64,000 nucleotides of DNA from CAWJTV01 sp963845695. Lineage in GTDB: Bacteria; Planctomycetota; Planctomycetia; Isosphaerales; Isosphaeraceae. Positions 12,153 through 22,802 of the stretch are shown in pieces; the first letter of the stretch is position 1, and each line of letters opens with the position of its first letter. The stretch lies in contig CAWJTQ010000017.1 in NCBI GenBank assembly GCA_963845695.1, forward strand, positions 1 through 64,000, given 5' to 3'. The notes below the pieces were generated by a model, which was not told where the DNA came from, made no database searches, and worked only from the letters and a program-made list of their open reading frames with translations. The translations under genes and the position numbers were made by a program.

Positions 12153-13248
12153 CTTGCGCAACAGGTCGAGACCGCGCTGGAGAGTCGCGTCATCGACGGC
12201 GTAGGAGATGCGGAAATGGGTATCGCGGCGGGAGAAGACGTTGCCCGGGATGATCAGGAGGTTGTTCTTGATCGCCTCGGCGACGAATTCGCTGGCGGTG
12301 CCCCAGGGGGCACGCGGGAAGGCGTAGAACGCACCTTCGGGATAGGGGAGGTCGAAGTCGTCTTTCAAGGCATCGACGACCATGTCCCGCTTGCGGCGGT
12401 AGGCGTCGATCTGGGCGGTCAGGTCCTGGTCGAGGGCGACGACCCCGCCGTACTGGGTCATGCTCGGGGCGCAGACGAAGCTGAACTGCTGGAGCTTGGC
12501 CATCTCCTGGATCAGGCGGCTCGGGCCGTGGGCATACCCCAGCCGCCAGCCGGTCATGCCGTAGGTCTTGCTGAAGCCGTCGACGACCAGCACGTCCTCG
12601 TTCCAGCTTGCCGGCGAGGCGAAGGGGTGGTCGTAGCAGAACGACCGGTAGACCTCGTCGCTGATCAGGAGGATGCCGCGCTCGCGGCACAACTCGGCCA
12701 GGGCACGCATCTCGTCGGCCGTGGCGACGATACCCGTCGGGTTAACCGGCGAATTGACGACGACACACTTGGTCCGTTCGGTCAAGACCGAGGCAACCTG
12801 ACCAGCATCGATGCGGAAGTCGGGATAGGTGTCGACCAGGACCGAGACGCCGCCGGCCAGGGTCGCCAGGTGCCGGTACATCGACGAAGTAGGGGTCGAA
12901 GATGATGACTTCATCGCCCGGATTGACCGCGCAGCACAGCGCCAGGAGCAACCCACCGGAGGTTCCCGCCGTGACCAGGACCTGCCGGTCGGCATGGCCG
13001 AACTGGGCATCCACGGCCTGCTGGAGCTTCGTCCGCAGCTCGGGGATGCCCTGGGTGACCGTGTAGGCGTTGTGACCCTGCTCGATCGCCGCGATCGCCG
13101 CGGCCTTGACCGGCTCCGGCACGTCGAAGTCGGGCAGGCCGATCGAGAGGTTGATCGGGTCCTTCATCGACTTGGCCATGTCGAACGCCTTGCGGATGCC
13201 CGAGGCGTCGATGTGCTTCATCCTCTCGGCGATCCAGGCGTCGTTCAC
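12132..13248 (-). CDS. PLP-dependent class I/II aminotransferase (one frameshift)
   Basis: Fold-type I aminotransferase of about 370 residues, aspartate-aminotransferase-like. Seen are the N-terminal substrate region (DPINLSIGLPDFDVPEPV), the cofactor phosphate-binding segment (TAGTSGGLLLAL), NSPVNPTG with the cofactor-contacting Asn, SDEVYRSFCYD, and the Schiff-base lysine in SKTYGMTGWRLGYAHGP. A one-base loss near 12882 separates 'DPYFV' from 'MYRHLATLAGG'; otherwise the protein is complete. The start is uncertain: GTG at 13248 (VNDAWIAERM) matches the usual family N-terminus, ATG at 13221 is an alternative, and a longer start at 13317 adds 23 unlikely residues. It sits upstream of the inverted-repeat element, and apt ends only about 120 bp away on the same strand. 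The substrate amino acid cannot be read from sequence. Confidence 0.85.
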
Positions 13249-13371
13249 GGTGCGGGCTCGCTTCGCATCCTGACGAGCCTGAGCGCCAGCGAGTGAATGG
13301 TGCCCGCTGGAGTTCACTCGGTGGCGTTTCGGGCTCGTATGGGCCTTGCTTGCTGGCCAGGGTCAGACCAC

Positions 13372-13902
13372 TCAGTAGGTGATCAGGCTGACGATCTCGG
13401 TGGGCTCGAGCTTGGCGCGGCCGCCGAGGAAGGAGAGCTCGATGAGGAACGCGCAGGCGACGACCTCGGCGCCGGTGGACTGGACGAGGTCGCGGCAGGC
13501 GCGCATGGTGCCGCCGGTGGCCAGTACGTCATCGATCAGGAGGACGCGGCGGCCCGGGCCGAAGGCGTCGGTGTGGACCTCCAGGCGGTCGCTGCCGTAC
13601 TCGAGCTGGTATTCCAGCGCGATCGTGGCATAAGGGAGCTTGCCCGGCTTGCGGATCGGCACGAAGCCAGCGCCCATCCGCAAGGCCAGCGGCGCACCGA
13701 AGATGAATCCGCGCGCCTCGGCCGCGGCGATGGTGTCAATCCCTCGGCCCGCGAACGCCTGCTCGAGCTGGTCGATCGCCGCTCCGAACGCGCCGGGATC
13801 GGCCAGCAGCGGCGTGATGTCCTTGAACAAGATGCCCGGCTTGGGGAAATCGGGAATGTCGCGGATGTAGTCGCGCAGGTCGATCGTCGCGGCGCCGGCC
13901 AT
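13372..13902 (-). CDS. apt: Adenine phosphoribosyltransferase
   Basis: Intact 176-residue protein of the usual family length. It converts adenine and PRPP to AMP in purine salvage, in the cytosol. The PRPP-binding motif VLLIDDVLATGGTMRA is present, with the family N-terminus (DLRDYIRDIPDFPKPGILFKD) and the flexible-loop segment RKPGKLPYATIALEYQLEYG. It is one of the few intact genes in the first 23 kb. It lies between the isomerase gene and the aminotransferase gene on the same strand, with gaps that allow either an operon or separate transcription. Confidence 0.96.
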   Translation of the reverse strand: MAGAATIDLRDYIRDIPDFPKPGILFKDITPLLADPGAFGAAIDQLEQAFAGRGIDTIAAAEARGFIFGAPLALRMGAGFVPIRKPGKLPYATIALEYQLEYGSDRLEVHTDAFGPGRRVLLIDDVLATGGTMRACRDLVQSTGAEVVACAFLIELSFLGGRAKLEPTEIVSLITY

Positions 13903-14134
13903 GGATGAGTTCGCTCCGGAGTCGCTCGCTCGTTGCCGTCAACAGGCGAGAGTGCTTTATCCACTATCCGGAAAGCAGGAGCGTTGTCCAGAACCGAGGG
14001 GCGTGCTCGGGTTCGTTCGCCACGAGTCCGAGGAGGCGGGGAGCACCGGCTTCGCTCGCTGCGGGGGGAAACGATCGCTTCGATCAACAGGAATTTCCCG
14101 CGTCCCGCATCCCGCACCCTGTGGCCCCGCAGGC

Positions 14135-15459
14135 TCAGTTGGACGACGGCAGGGTTGCCGCCGGGCTTGAGCGGACGGAACTCCTTGGCGGCCTCCGGCG
14201 AGAGGGCGGCGGGCGGGGGAATCTTGGCCCTCGACGCCGCTGCCGACGGCGCTTGCCGCGGGCGGTTCCGTGCCGGATCGTCTGCCCTTGTTGCCCATCA
14301 GCTTGACGTCGCCGTCGACACGGTAGTCCGGCTCCTTCTCTTCGTCGGCCAGCTTGATCATGACCGGTCAGGCGATTCTCGATGGCGGCCTGTCTTGAGC
14401 AGGTCCTCGAAGTGGTCTTCCATCACTTCCTTGAGCTTGACCTGGTAGATCATCTCGTAGACCTGCTCACGGACTGCGCTTATCCTTCAGAGCTGAGGCC
14501 CTTGGCCGCCGGGACGACCTCCTCGCGGCGGAGGATCACCCAGACCGACTCGCCGCCTGGATCGGGCCGGTGAAGTCGCCATCCTTGGGCTTGTGGGTGG
14601 GGTCGCGATCGTTGGCGATCGCCGTCGACCAAGTGATGGAACGCCTTCTCGCTCAGGTTCTTGGGAATCGCATGCCGGGTGATCGGCTCGGCCAGCAGGC
14701 CACCCAGGGACCGGCTGCCCGGGTCCATCGAGTGCTCCTGGGCCAGCTTCTCGAAGCCGCCGGGATTCTTGTGCAGTTCGTCCCAGATGCCCATCGCCTT
14801 TGTCCTGCTTGTCCACCATGATCATCCGGCATCGCAGCTTGTCGCCGTACTGCGACTCGAAGGCGTCCTGCAAGTCCTTGAGGGGTCACCTGCGACCCGG
14901 TCTGTGCAGAGCTTTCGCAGCGCCAGTGCCGGATAGATGATCTCCCGGGCGTACTGGGACGGGCTGATGCCACGCTCCTTGTCCAGGGTGCTTGAGCCAG
15001 CCCTCTCGGTTGATGCCGAACCGCTGCGCCACGATCGTCGATCTCCTGGTCGATCTCCGCCGCGGTGATCGAGAGCTTCCGCCGAGCCAGGGCCTGCTCG
15101 ATCAAGCGTGCGATTGACCAGAGCATCCAGGATCTTCTTCCCCTCGCGGGCCACGCATTCGTCGGCGAGCTGCTGGCGCGTGATGATCTGGTTGTTGACA
15201 ACCGCGATCGGGTCCGACGGGCTGACCGGCATCCTCGTCTTCTGTGACGGCGGGACGTTGATCTGACTGAGGTGCTTGGGCATGTCGGCCGGCTTGATGA
15301 TCCTGGGCGGGTGCTGCCGGAGCCGGCAACGGCTGAGATCCACCGTAACCCCTGGCCGGCACCCTGCTGGGCCGGCGCCTGGCTGGTCGCCGCGACCGCG
15401 AGGACGACCAGCCCGAATCCGACTAACCGCAACTTGCGACCGCGATCCTTTGCGATCAT
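14135..15459 (-). CDS. Exported parvulin-type peptidyl-prolyl isomerase, SurA/PpiC-like (multiple frameshifts)
   Basis: Pieced together across frames this is a protein of about 430 residues. It has a signal peptide (MIAKDRGRKLRLVGFGLVV...), a SurA-like N-terminal chaperone region (DPIAVVNNQIITRQQLADEC; LIEQALARRKLSITAAEIDQ; GISPSQYAREIIYPALALRK) and a parvulin domain (KLRCRMIMVDKQD; FEKLAQEHSMDPGSRSLGG; AFHHLVDGD; GPIQAGESVWVILRREE), followed by EQVYEMIYQVKLKEVMEDHF. At least six frame changes occur between 14300 and 15350, the densest run in the window. ATG 15459 follows GGGGAG at good spacing. The 3' end is uncertain because the C-terminal frame is unclear; a TGA at 14135 is the best candidate. 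Expected role: folding of exported proteins outside the inner membrane. Confidence 0.75.
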
Positions 15460-15687
15460 CACGTGGCGTCTCCCCAATTCCCTCTGGGCCGTGCCAGAAT
15501 ACCTTCAAGATTGCCGACAATCGGGCCGAACTTTAGGGATTCGCCCCGAATCGGTCAATCTCAATTCACGGCCCGGATCGTCCGCCACTCGGACGCAATT
15601 CGGGCCGGAAACTTGAGGAAAACCGCGCGAGGACGCGGTAAGATCATCTGCCTGCGATCGACCTGATTGCCCCGGCGAGCAGGAAAC

Positions 15688-17473
15688 ATGGTGAAGCTCA
15701 TGAAACGGACAGGCTGGATCTGTGGATGGTTCCTGATCGCGGCGATCGGCCAGGGAGTTGACGACGACGGCCCGTGCGGATTCCGAGACCTTCACGCGGC
15801 ACGTCGTGGTGGCGCAGGAGGGGCATGCGGCGGACATCGGCCGCGACGTGCTCCGCGCCGGGGGCAACGCGGTGGACGCGGCGGTCGCGACGGCGTTCGC
15901 CCTGGCGGTGACGCTCCCCGAGGCGGGCAACCTGGGCGGCGGCGGCTTCATCGTCGCCTACCTGGCCGATCGCAAGGAGGTGGTGACGGTCGATTTCCGG
16001 GAGATCGCCCCGCAGCCGTCGAGCCCGCGGATGTACCTGGAGCCGGTGGGAAGCTCCGGCCCCGATATCGGACCGGTGCCTGGGCCGCCGGCGTGCCGGG
16101 GACGGTCCGCGGCCTGGCCCTGGCCCATGCACGATGGGGGAAACGACCCTGGGCCGAGCTGGTCCGTCCGGCTGCCCGACTGGCGCGCGAAGGCTTCCCC
16201 ATCTCCGGCGACCTGGCCGGCTCCTTGAATCGCCAGTTGACCGCCGACCGACGATCCGGCGAAACGCGCCGCGACGGGGCGAGGACCGACTTCGGCCGAT
16301 CTGGGCGACTACCCCGAGTCGGTCGCCGCATTCGGCAAGCCCGACGGCTCCCCCTGGCAGGCCGGCGACCGGCTCGTCCAGGCCGACCTGGCCGACACCC
16401 TGGACCGGATCGCCACGAAGGGTCCGGACGAGTTCTACACGGGCCGGACCGCCCAGCTCATCGCGGACTACATGGGCGAGCACGGCGGCTTCATCACGCT
16501 CGACGACCTGAAGTCCTACGAGGCCAAGCTCCGGCCGCCGGTCCATACGACGTTTCGCGGCCACGACGTCTACAGCATCGGCCCCTCATCGAGCGGGGGC
16601 GTCGTCCTCTGCCAGATGCTCAACATCCTCGAGCGGTTCGACCTCAAGGCGGACGGCCGGGACTCGCCACGGACGCATCCACCGCGTCACCGAGGCGATG
16701 CGACGCGCCTACTTCACCCGGGCCACCCGGCTCGCCGACCCCGACTTCGTCCGATATCCCGGTCGCCGAGCTGACCTCGAAAGTCTTACGCCGATGAGCT
16801 GGCCCGATCGATCGGCGAACGCGCCACCCCCAGCGCCGAGCTGGCCCCGTTCCCGATCCTGGACGCCGAGGGGGACCACACCACCCACTTCTCCACCGTG
16901 CGACGAGGCCGGCAACGCCGTGGCACTGACCTATACCCTCGAGGACTCCTACGGGGCCAAGTGCGTGGTCGCCGGGGCGGGCTTCCTGCTCAATAACGAG
17001 ATGGGCGACTTCAACCTGATTCCCGGACCGGACCGATACCCGCGGCTGGATCGGAACCCCGCCCAACCGGATCGAGCCCCGCAAGCGGATGCTCAGCTCC
17101 CAGACCCCCACCCTCGTCCTGAAAGACCGGACGAGTGCGTGTCGTGACCGGCTCGCCGGGAGGGCGGACCATCCCCAACACGACCCTGTGGGTCGTGCTC
17201 AACCTCGTGGAGTTCGGGCTGGACCCGCGAACGGCCGTCGATGCTCCGCGGACCCATCACCAGTGGTTCCCCGACGTCTTGACCCTCGAAGGACGAGACT
17301 GGCCCAAGGCCACGCTCGACGCCCTCGCCGCCATGGGGCACCGCGTGCGTACGATCGAGCACCAGGGAAACGCCAACACGATCGTCGTCGCCCACGACGA
17401 GGACAACCCCCAGCCCCGACTCCACGGGATCGCCGATCGACGCCGATCGACCACCAAGGCCTCGGGCGATTGA
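15688..17473 (+). CDS. ggt: Gamma-glutamyltranspeptidase (multiple frameshifts)
   Basis: Ntn-hydrolase that transfers or hydrolyses gamma-glutamyl groups of glutathione; normally exported and self-cleaved into two subunits. A short hydrophobic N-terminus is followed by HVVVAQEGHAADIGRDVLRA, GGNAVDAAVATAFALAV, GNLGGGGFIVAYLAD, ADTLDRIATKGPDEFYTG and SIGPSSSGGVVLCQMLNI. The self-processing site appears as GDHTTHFSTVDEAGNAVALT, where the Thr of the THxS motif is the nucleophile. The C-terminus keeps GAGFLLNNEMGDF, RKRMLSSQTPTLVLKDG and SPGGRTIPNTTLWVVLNLVE. At least five frame changes occur (near 15750, 16070, 16290, 16670, 16910 and 17030), yet all motifs survive in one or another frame, which favours sequence error over decay. 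ATG 15688 has AGGA five bases upstream. Confidence 0.85.
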
Positions 17474-17870
17474 CCGTAGCCCGCGTGGGCTCCGGCACTT
17501 GACTCTTCCACCCGTTTCCCTGTCGATCCCCGAAGCGAACTCCCTGCCCGGATCGTCCGTCGATTTGCGTTGGTCCTGTCGCATCCGACCGGCAACGCCC
17601 CCGGCAGAAACCTGATCCATAACCTAGGCTCTAGGATCCTAACCCGCTGTGCACATTGGGGTTTGTTGCTTTTGCACAACGAGATTCGGCCGAGTGTGGC
17701 ACAAATCGGGATCTACCCCGTAACGACTCATCAAAGAGAGGCCCGGACATCGCGACGGTAGATGCTCGGCGCAACGCAGTTGACGACTCGCGGGCATTCC
17801 GTCGACGAAGCGAGATGACCGACACCTCGACGACTTGATCTGGCACCTCCGTGATCGGGAGTTTGAGACC
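17474..17870. other. Gene-free stretch
   Basis: About 400 bases downstream of ggt. Open frames on both strands here lack native-looking protein sequence or a ribosome-binding site. I see no RNA gene or clear hairpin terminator. It may hold the promoter of the small gene at 17871. Confidence 0.4.
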
Positions 17871-18080
17871 ATGGCGACGAGTTCCCATTCCGAGAGTCCG
17901 ACAATCCTGCTTCGCGTCAGCGATGGGACATTCCACATGCACCGCTCGTTCGGCGACTTCGCCCAGGCGATTCGCAGCGCCGAGGCGTACGCCGGAGCGG
18001 GTTTTCGAGTGGCGATGATCTCGGCGACGGGCCGATTCCTGATGGCATTCGAACCGCGCAATCAGCGGATCGCGGTCTGA
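17871..18080 (+). CDS. Small hypothetical protein (69 aa)
   Basis: ATG 17871 is preceded by GGGAG at suitable spacing. The 69-residue product (starting MATSSHSESPTILLRVSDG) has no signal peptide or membrane segment. Its alternation of hydrophobic strands with an alanine-rich helix (FAQAIRSAEAYAGAGFRVAM) suggests a small alpha/beta fold. I do not recognise the family. Codon use matches the neighbours. It stands alone between ggt and the HU-like gene. Confidence 0.5.
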   Translation: MATSSHSESPTILLRVSDGTFHMHRSFGDFAQAIRSAEAYAGAGFRVAMISATGRFLMAFEPRNQRIAV

Positions 18081-18192
18081 CGACTCATCGCCGTCCGCGT
18101 CGCGTCGCCCCCTGATTTTCAGGGTCCGGGACGCTCCTCTGCCGGAAATTCTCGGGATTCCCGGCGAAAATGGCGGTTTTCTCCTGGTTTTG

Positions 18193-18231
18193 CTGGAGGT
18201 TTTCGGCATAATCGTCGAAAACGATCTCCAG
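18193..18231. promoter_or_regulatory. Inverted repeat upstream of the HU-like gene
   Basis: CTGGAG-GTTTTCG (18193-18205) pairs with CGAAAAC (18216-18222) and CTCCAG (18226-18231), giving a 13-bp interrupted stem with a 3-base bulge and a 10-base loop. The loop contains CATAAT, a possible -10 element. It lies about 85 bases before the HU-like start codon and could be an operator over the promoter or a structured leader. No convincing -35 element was found at the usual distance. Confidence 0.4.
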
Positions 18232-18316
18232 GAGCCTCGGTCATCATCCTCAGGGTGGGGAGACCGACTGGTTCGTACGAGGCGAGGCAGCGATCTCTAC
18301 AGGAGGGTAATCGCCC

Positions 18317-18688
18317 ATGGCCAAGAAAGCCGCACCCAAAGCCGCCGAACCGAAGGCGGCCCCCGCACCCGCTGAGAAGAAAGCCGCCAAGCCCCGGACC
18401 AAAGGGGAGATCTTCGCCAAGCTGGCCGAGTCCACCGGTCTGTCGAAGAAGCAGATCTCCAGCGTGTTCGATGGCTTGTCCGAGTTGATCAAGGCCGAGC
18501 TGGGCAAGAAGGGCCCCGGCTTGTTCGTGGTCCCCGGTCTGCTCAAGCTCAAGGGGATCGCAAGCCGGCGACCAAGGCCGGGCAACGCCTCAATCCGTTC
18601 ACCAAGCAGATGATGAATGTTCCGGCGAAGCCGCGCTCGCAACGTCGTCAAGGCGCGGCCGCTCAAGGCGCTCAAGGAGATGGTCTGA
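18317..18688 (+). CDS. HU-like nucleoid protein, planctomycete type (two frameshifts)
   Basis: A Lys/Ala/Pro-rich N-terminal tail (MAKKAAPKAAEPKAAPAPAE) precedes an HU/IHF-type domain: TKGEIFAKLAESTGLSKKQI, SSVFDGLSELIKAELGKKGP, GLFVVPGLLKLK. The DNA-binding arm continues in the next frame as RKPATKAGQRLNPFTKQMMN, and the C-terminus as RNVVKARPLKALKEMV-stop in a third frame. Single-base changes near 18557 and 18640 break it; allowing for them gives a protein of about 123 residues. GGAGG lies upstream of ATG 18317. The expected role is compaction of chromosomal DNA. The basic tail and arm are typical of the abundant planctomycete HU-like proteins. Confidence 0.85.
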
Positions 18689-18723
18689 GCCGGTCAGTCG
18701 CGGTCGCGAGTTGTGTCAGTGTG

Positions 18724-19786
18724 TCAGTCGTTCCATCTTTCAGGAAGAGATTCATTGCGTCTTCTGAACGACTGGTCACTGCGGCGAGCGGAACCCGAGT
18801 TCGCTGAACAACTGCCGAGCGTGACGACCATCTGCCTACTGCCGTGACTGCGGTACCAGGCGATGTACCGGCGGATTCCTTCCCGGAACGGAGTACTGGG
18901 GCGAATAGCCCAGCTCCCTCGCGGCGAGGGAGACATCGGCAAAGGTCTGGCGTACATCCCCGGGCTGCTCGGGAAGGCTTCGGACCAGGGCCGGCTTGCC
19001 GATCGCTTCGGCCAGTGCGTCGATCATCTCTCGAAGCGGGATCGGGTCGGAACGGCCAAGATTGTAGAGACCAGAGCGACGAACACCGATCGATCGCGCG
19101 GACGATGCCTTCGACAATGTCGTCGACGAACGTATAGTCGCGACGGGACATGCCGTCACCGAACATGGGCACGGGCTCGCCGCGATCGATGAGCGCGCGT
19201 GAACTTGGCGATGGCCAGGTCCGGGCGATTCCGCGGCCCGTAGGCCGTGAAGAAGCGCAGGCCGGTGACCGGTAGCCCGTGCAGGTGATGAAAGGTATGA
19301 GCCAGCAGCTCGCACGCTCTCTTGGTGGCTGCGTACGGGCTGACCGGCTTGTCGACCGGGATCGCTCTCGCGGAACGGCGGATCCGTGCGATCGCCGTAG
19401 ACGCTGGAGCTCGAAGCATAGACGAACCGTGGCCGAGACTCGAGCCGGCAGGCCGCCTCGAGCCAGACCAGAGTGCCCAGCACGTTGACATCGGTGTAGA
19501 GCCTGGGTTGTCGATGCTGGGTCGAACTCCGGCCCGGGCGGCGAGGTGAACGATCGCGTCTGGGCGGCTCTGATCGACGAGTGCCTCGACCGCCGTGGCA
19601 TCGCGGATATCCAGTTCGACCAGGCGGCACTGCGGATGCGTCAGGGCCGCGGCCAGGTTGGCCTCCTTGTCGGCACGGGGATAGAACGCGTCGAAGTTGT
19701 CAACGACGATCACCTCAGACCCGTCGGCGAGCAGGCGATCGACCAGGTGCGAGCCGATGAAACCCGCTCCGCGTACAGGTCTTCAT
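18724..19786 (-). CDS. NAD-dependent nucleotide-sugar epimerase, UDP-glucuronate 4-epimerase-like (frameshifted)
   Basis: Extended short-chain dehydrogenase. The N-terminal Rossmann motif appears as GAGFIGSHLVDRLLADG, then VIVVDNFDAFYP, DAIVHLAARAGVRPSIDNPG, the active-site YAATKRACELLAHTFHHLHG (Tyr and Lys of YxxxK), TGLRFFTAYGPRNRPDLAI and the C-terminal YNLGRSDPIPLREMIDALAE. Frame changes near 19770, 19500, 19370, 19200 and 19090 split it. ATG 19786 overlaps the TGA of the upstream gene by four bases (ATGA), so translation is coupled. The exact C-terminus is uncertain, since the last 35 residues after YIAWYRSHGSRQ are not typical. It probably supplies an epimerised sugar nucleotide for surface glycan synthesis. 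Confidence 0.8.
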
Positions 19787-22715
19787 CGATCAATGGCATC
19801 TCTCATTCGACGAACCAGCTCCCAGTGGAAACCGCTCGTGCGGCCATCGATGACGAGGATCACGCCCGCGCCGTCGGGGAGGACTTCGAGGGGGGCCGGC
19901 CCGACACGTTCGCCGGCATTGTTGAGCTCGAAGGCACGGATCGTTCCCTTGCGCCGCCAGACGACTCGGGCCCGGACGGGTTCCTGGAGGAACGGCGGAC
20001 CGGCCCGGATCGGCGACCGTGTGCCGCCAGGCATGGACCCATCGGAAGCCCGTGGGCTCGACCCGCGCGATCGCGGAGACCAGGAGTCGTTTCGCACTGG
20101 CGATCGGCTCGGGGCCGATCGAGGTCGCGGCCAGGACGGCGAAGTCGTTCTCGGTCGAGAAGTCGAGGTGGTCGAGGTTCGCCGGAGCATGGCCGACCCA
20201 GCCGGCCAGCGCCTGGGTGAACGGCGTGTCGATCACGAGCCGGCCGTGGGCGGGATCCCACCCGGGGATCGATCGACGGCCGTTCCGGGGTGCCCGCGCC
20301 GGCCGGGAGCTCGAACCGCTTCGGATCGGAAGAACAGCGAGGCTGCATGCGGCCAGAGCGCGTAGAGATGCGGGCTGCCATTGACGACCTCGGGGATCTG
20401 GTAGATATCCTCGCCGCCACCGGTGCCGGTCGCGTTGCGCACCCCAGGTCGCGGGATAGAGGAATACCCCGCGCCGGACCAGGCCGTCCCAGTCCTCGAC
20501 CGCGGCCGTATGAACGCCCAGGAGCATGTCGGCGGACTCGGTTGGTAAGGACCAGGCGCCGAGGGTCTGGTTGCACCACTGGCCGACCACGTACGGCCGA
20601 TCGGCCCGGCGTTTGGCGGCGGCCAGCCCCAGGAGCCCGCCGTCGGTACTCCAGAGCATCGTACGCAGATCCGGCGCGGCCCAAGGATGCCGCGTGAACC
20701 AGAAGATCCGGTCGTCGATCAGGTCCAGACCCTGCCGCAGCCTGGGCCTGGACGAATTCGGGCTCCCGCCGCTAGTGACGAGACCCCGGCGATGGGCACC
20801 TGGAGATTGTCCTTGCGCAACGCCTCGGCCATCTCGCGGGAGCGATCCGCCTCGATCCATTCCCAGAGCCGACGGCCGGTCAGGCCGCCGGGTGCCTTTT
20901 CGGCCAGGGTGCAAGAGTGGCGGCATAGGGGCCGGCAAGGTGTCGGCCGCGGTCGATCAGGTTGAACAACGACAGCTCGCCGGCCAGGGTCACCCAGGCC
21001 AGGACGGGATCGTCACGGAGGGCCAGCCCGGTCTCGGGGTTGACATGGTCGAGCAGCGCCCGGGCCATCGACAGCGCCAGCTTGCGGATCGTCGGGTCCA
21101 ACTGGTACGCCGGACCGCCCCCAGGCGGGAACGAGCCCGGGTCGGCAACCCCGTCCGCCGGCCCGGAAGAGGCGGGCGCCCTGGAGCTCCAGCGCGACCG
21201 AGATCCCGCGACTCTTCAACGCGGCGATCAGGTGATCGAGCCGGGCCAGAGATGCCGGTGTCGAGATGCTGAGTATCGTCGAACGTGTCATCGATCAGGC
21301 TGCGGCCGGGTCCGAGCGGCGGTGTCGAGATCGCCCAGCCGGACCAGGTTGATCCCGGATCGGGCCAGGCGATCGGCCAGTGCATCCGCCCGATCGGGCT
21401 CCAGGAACGCCGTGGGGGGCAGCAGGCTCACGCCCAGGAACCGAGCCCGCCCGTCCTTGTTGTAGTCCAGGTGGCCTTCCTTCGCCGTGACAAAACGGCC
21501 CCGGGCCGCCGGTTCGGGCATCAGGAACGAGACATCCAGCGCGCTGTCGGGGGCGATCGTGCGGCGAGGGGGCGACCGGGAACCATCCGTCCGTCTCGTC
21601 GGCCTCGTGGAACGGGGATCCAGGCGCCGGCCTGGGGTTCGGGCAATGCCGTGATGCGGACATCGTCGATCCGGAGCGTGCCGACGGAATCGCGCTTGTC
21701 GATCTGGAGCATCGCTCGGGTCGCTCCTCCTGGTACGGCTACCCGGACCTGGTCCATCGACGCCAGGGGAAACTGCCCGACCACCGCACGATCGGGACCA
21801 TGGTCTGCGGGGCTTGCACCGGCTTGCCGAATTCATCGAGGAAGAAGAGGGAGGCTCCGGCACCGTCCGCGCCTCGAATTCCCGCGCATCGGACCGCCAT
21901 CGAGACCTCCAGGGCCTCGAAGCGGTCGATCGGGATGGCCACCCCAGCCATGGCTCGCGACCCGGGTTGGGACAACTCCAGCGCGGCGGGGGAGTTGTTC
22001 CCGGGAAGGTCCGGTGAGCGCCTTTCTCGACGACCCAGTAAGTCGGGGGCCGGATCGCCGAGCTCGAAGCCGCCGTTGACGATCAGGTTGGTGGTCTCCT
22101 GGCCTCCCACGGGCACGAGCTCGATGGTCATCCCGTCGATGTCGAGGGTCCCGGTCGCTCCCATCAGACCCCACCGTCATGATGGCGTCCTTGGTAGCCG
22201 GTGGCACGGCCATGCGTTTGACGACCCGGGTCCAGCCGTTGCCGGCGGACCACTTCCAAGGGCCCATCACCGCGTGGCTCCCGATCCGCAACTCGTCGCC
22301 CAGGAAGTCGAATCAAGCAGGCAAGGCTCAACCGTCTCGCTCGCCATGCTGGATCTTGCTTCGGCCGGACCCACAGGCCCAGGATGATCGCCTCGGTCTT
22401 GCGGCCGTCGATCCCGAAGGCCCGGCTGAGCCGCGACGGGCCGTCCCGGTCTTGGTGCTCTCGAATCGCACGAAATGCGGGCCGACGTCGCCCCCCTCGG
22501 CCTCAAGCACGGCGTCGCGGGCGTTGTACCACCCGTCGGGGAGGCCGATCCTTGTTCGCGTCGGTTTCCATGTCGTCGAGCGGCGGGGGACTCGGGACGC
22601 TCGATCAGGGAATCCTGGGCGGCAGGCCGGCCCCCCGGCCAGACCCCAGGTCCCGGCCACAACGATCAGCGACCCGCACTACCCACGGATCGGTCTGACC
22701 CGGCGTCCTCACCAC
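19783..22715 (-). CDS. Exported glycoside-hydrolase-like (TIM-barrel) protein with N-terminal carbohydrate-binding-like region (frameshifted)
   Basis: Assembled across many frames into about 970 codons. A hydrophobic signal-like stretch (LIVVAGTWGLAGGPA) is followed by a beta-rich region with TNLIVNGGFELGDPAPD and MLQIDKRDSVGTLRIDDVRI, typical of carbohydrate-binding modules. A glycosidase barrel follows: RFLGVSLLPPTAFLEPDRAD, RSGINLVRLGDLD, HLIAALKSRGISVALELQGA and ALLDHVNPETGLALRDDPVL-AWVTLAGELSLF. The last segment aligns with the acid/base strand of clan GH-A, where 'NE' is usual but 'GE' is seen here. The C-terminal part (WSTDGGLLGLAAAKRRADRP; HLDFSTENDFAVLAATSIGP) looks like an accessory sandwich domain. 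GTG 22715 follows GGGAGGA. It is coupled to the epimerase gene. The substrate is unknown. Confidence 0.6.
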
Positions 22716-22802
22716 GATTCCTCCCCTGACGTCCGGGACAGCCGCCCCGGGTTGCTGGCGATTCTGGACAGCGCGAACGGCTGTCCCACGAACGACATCA
22801 GA

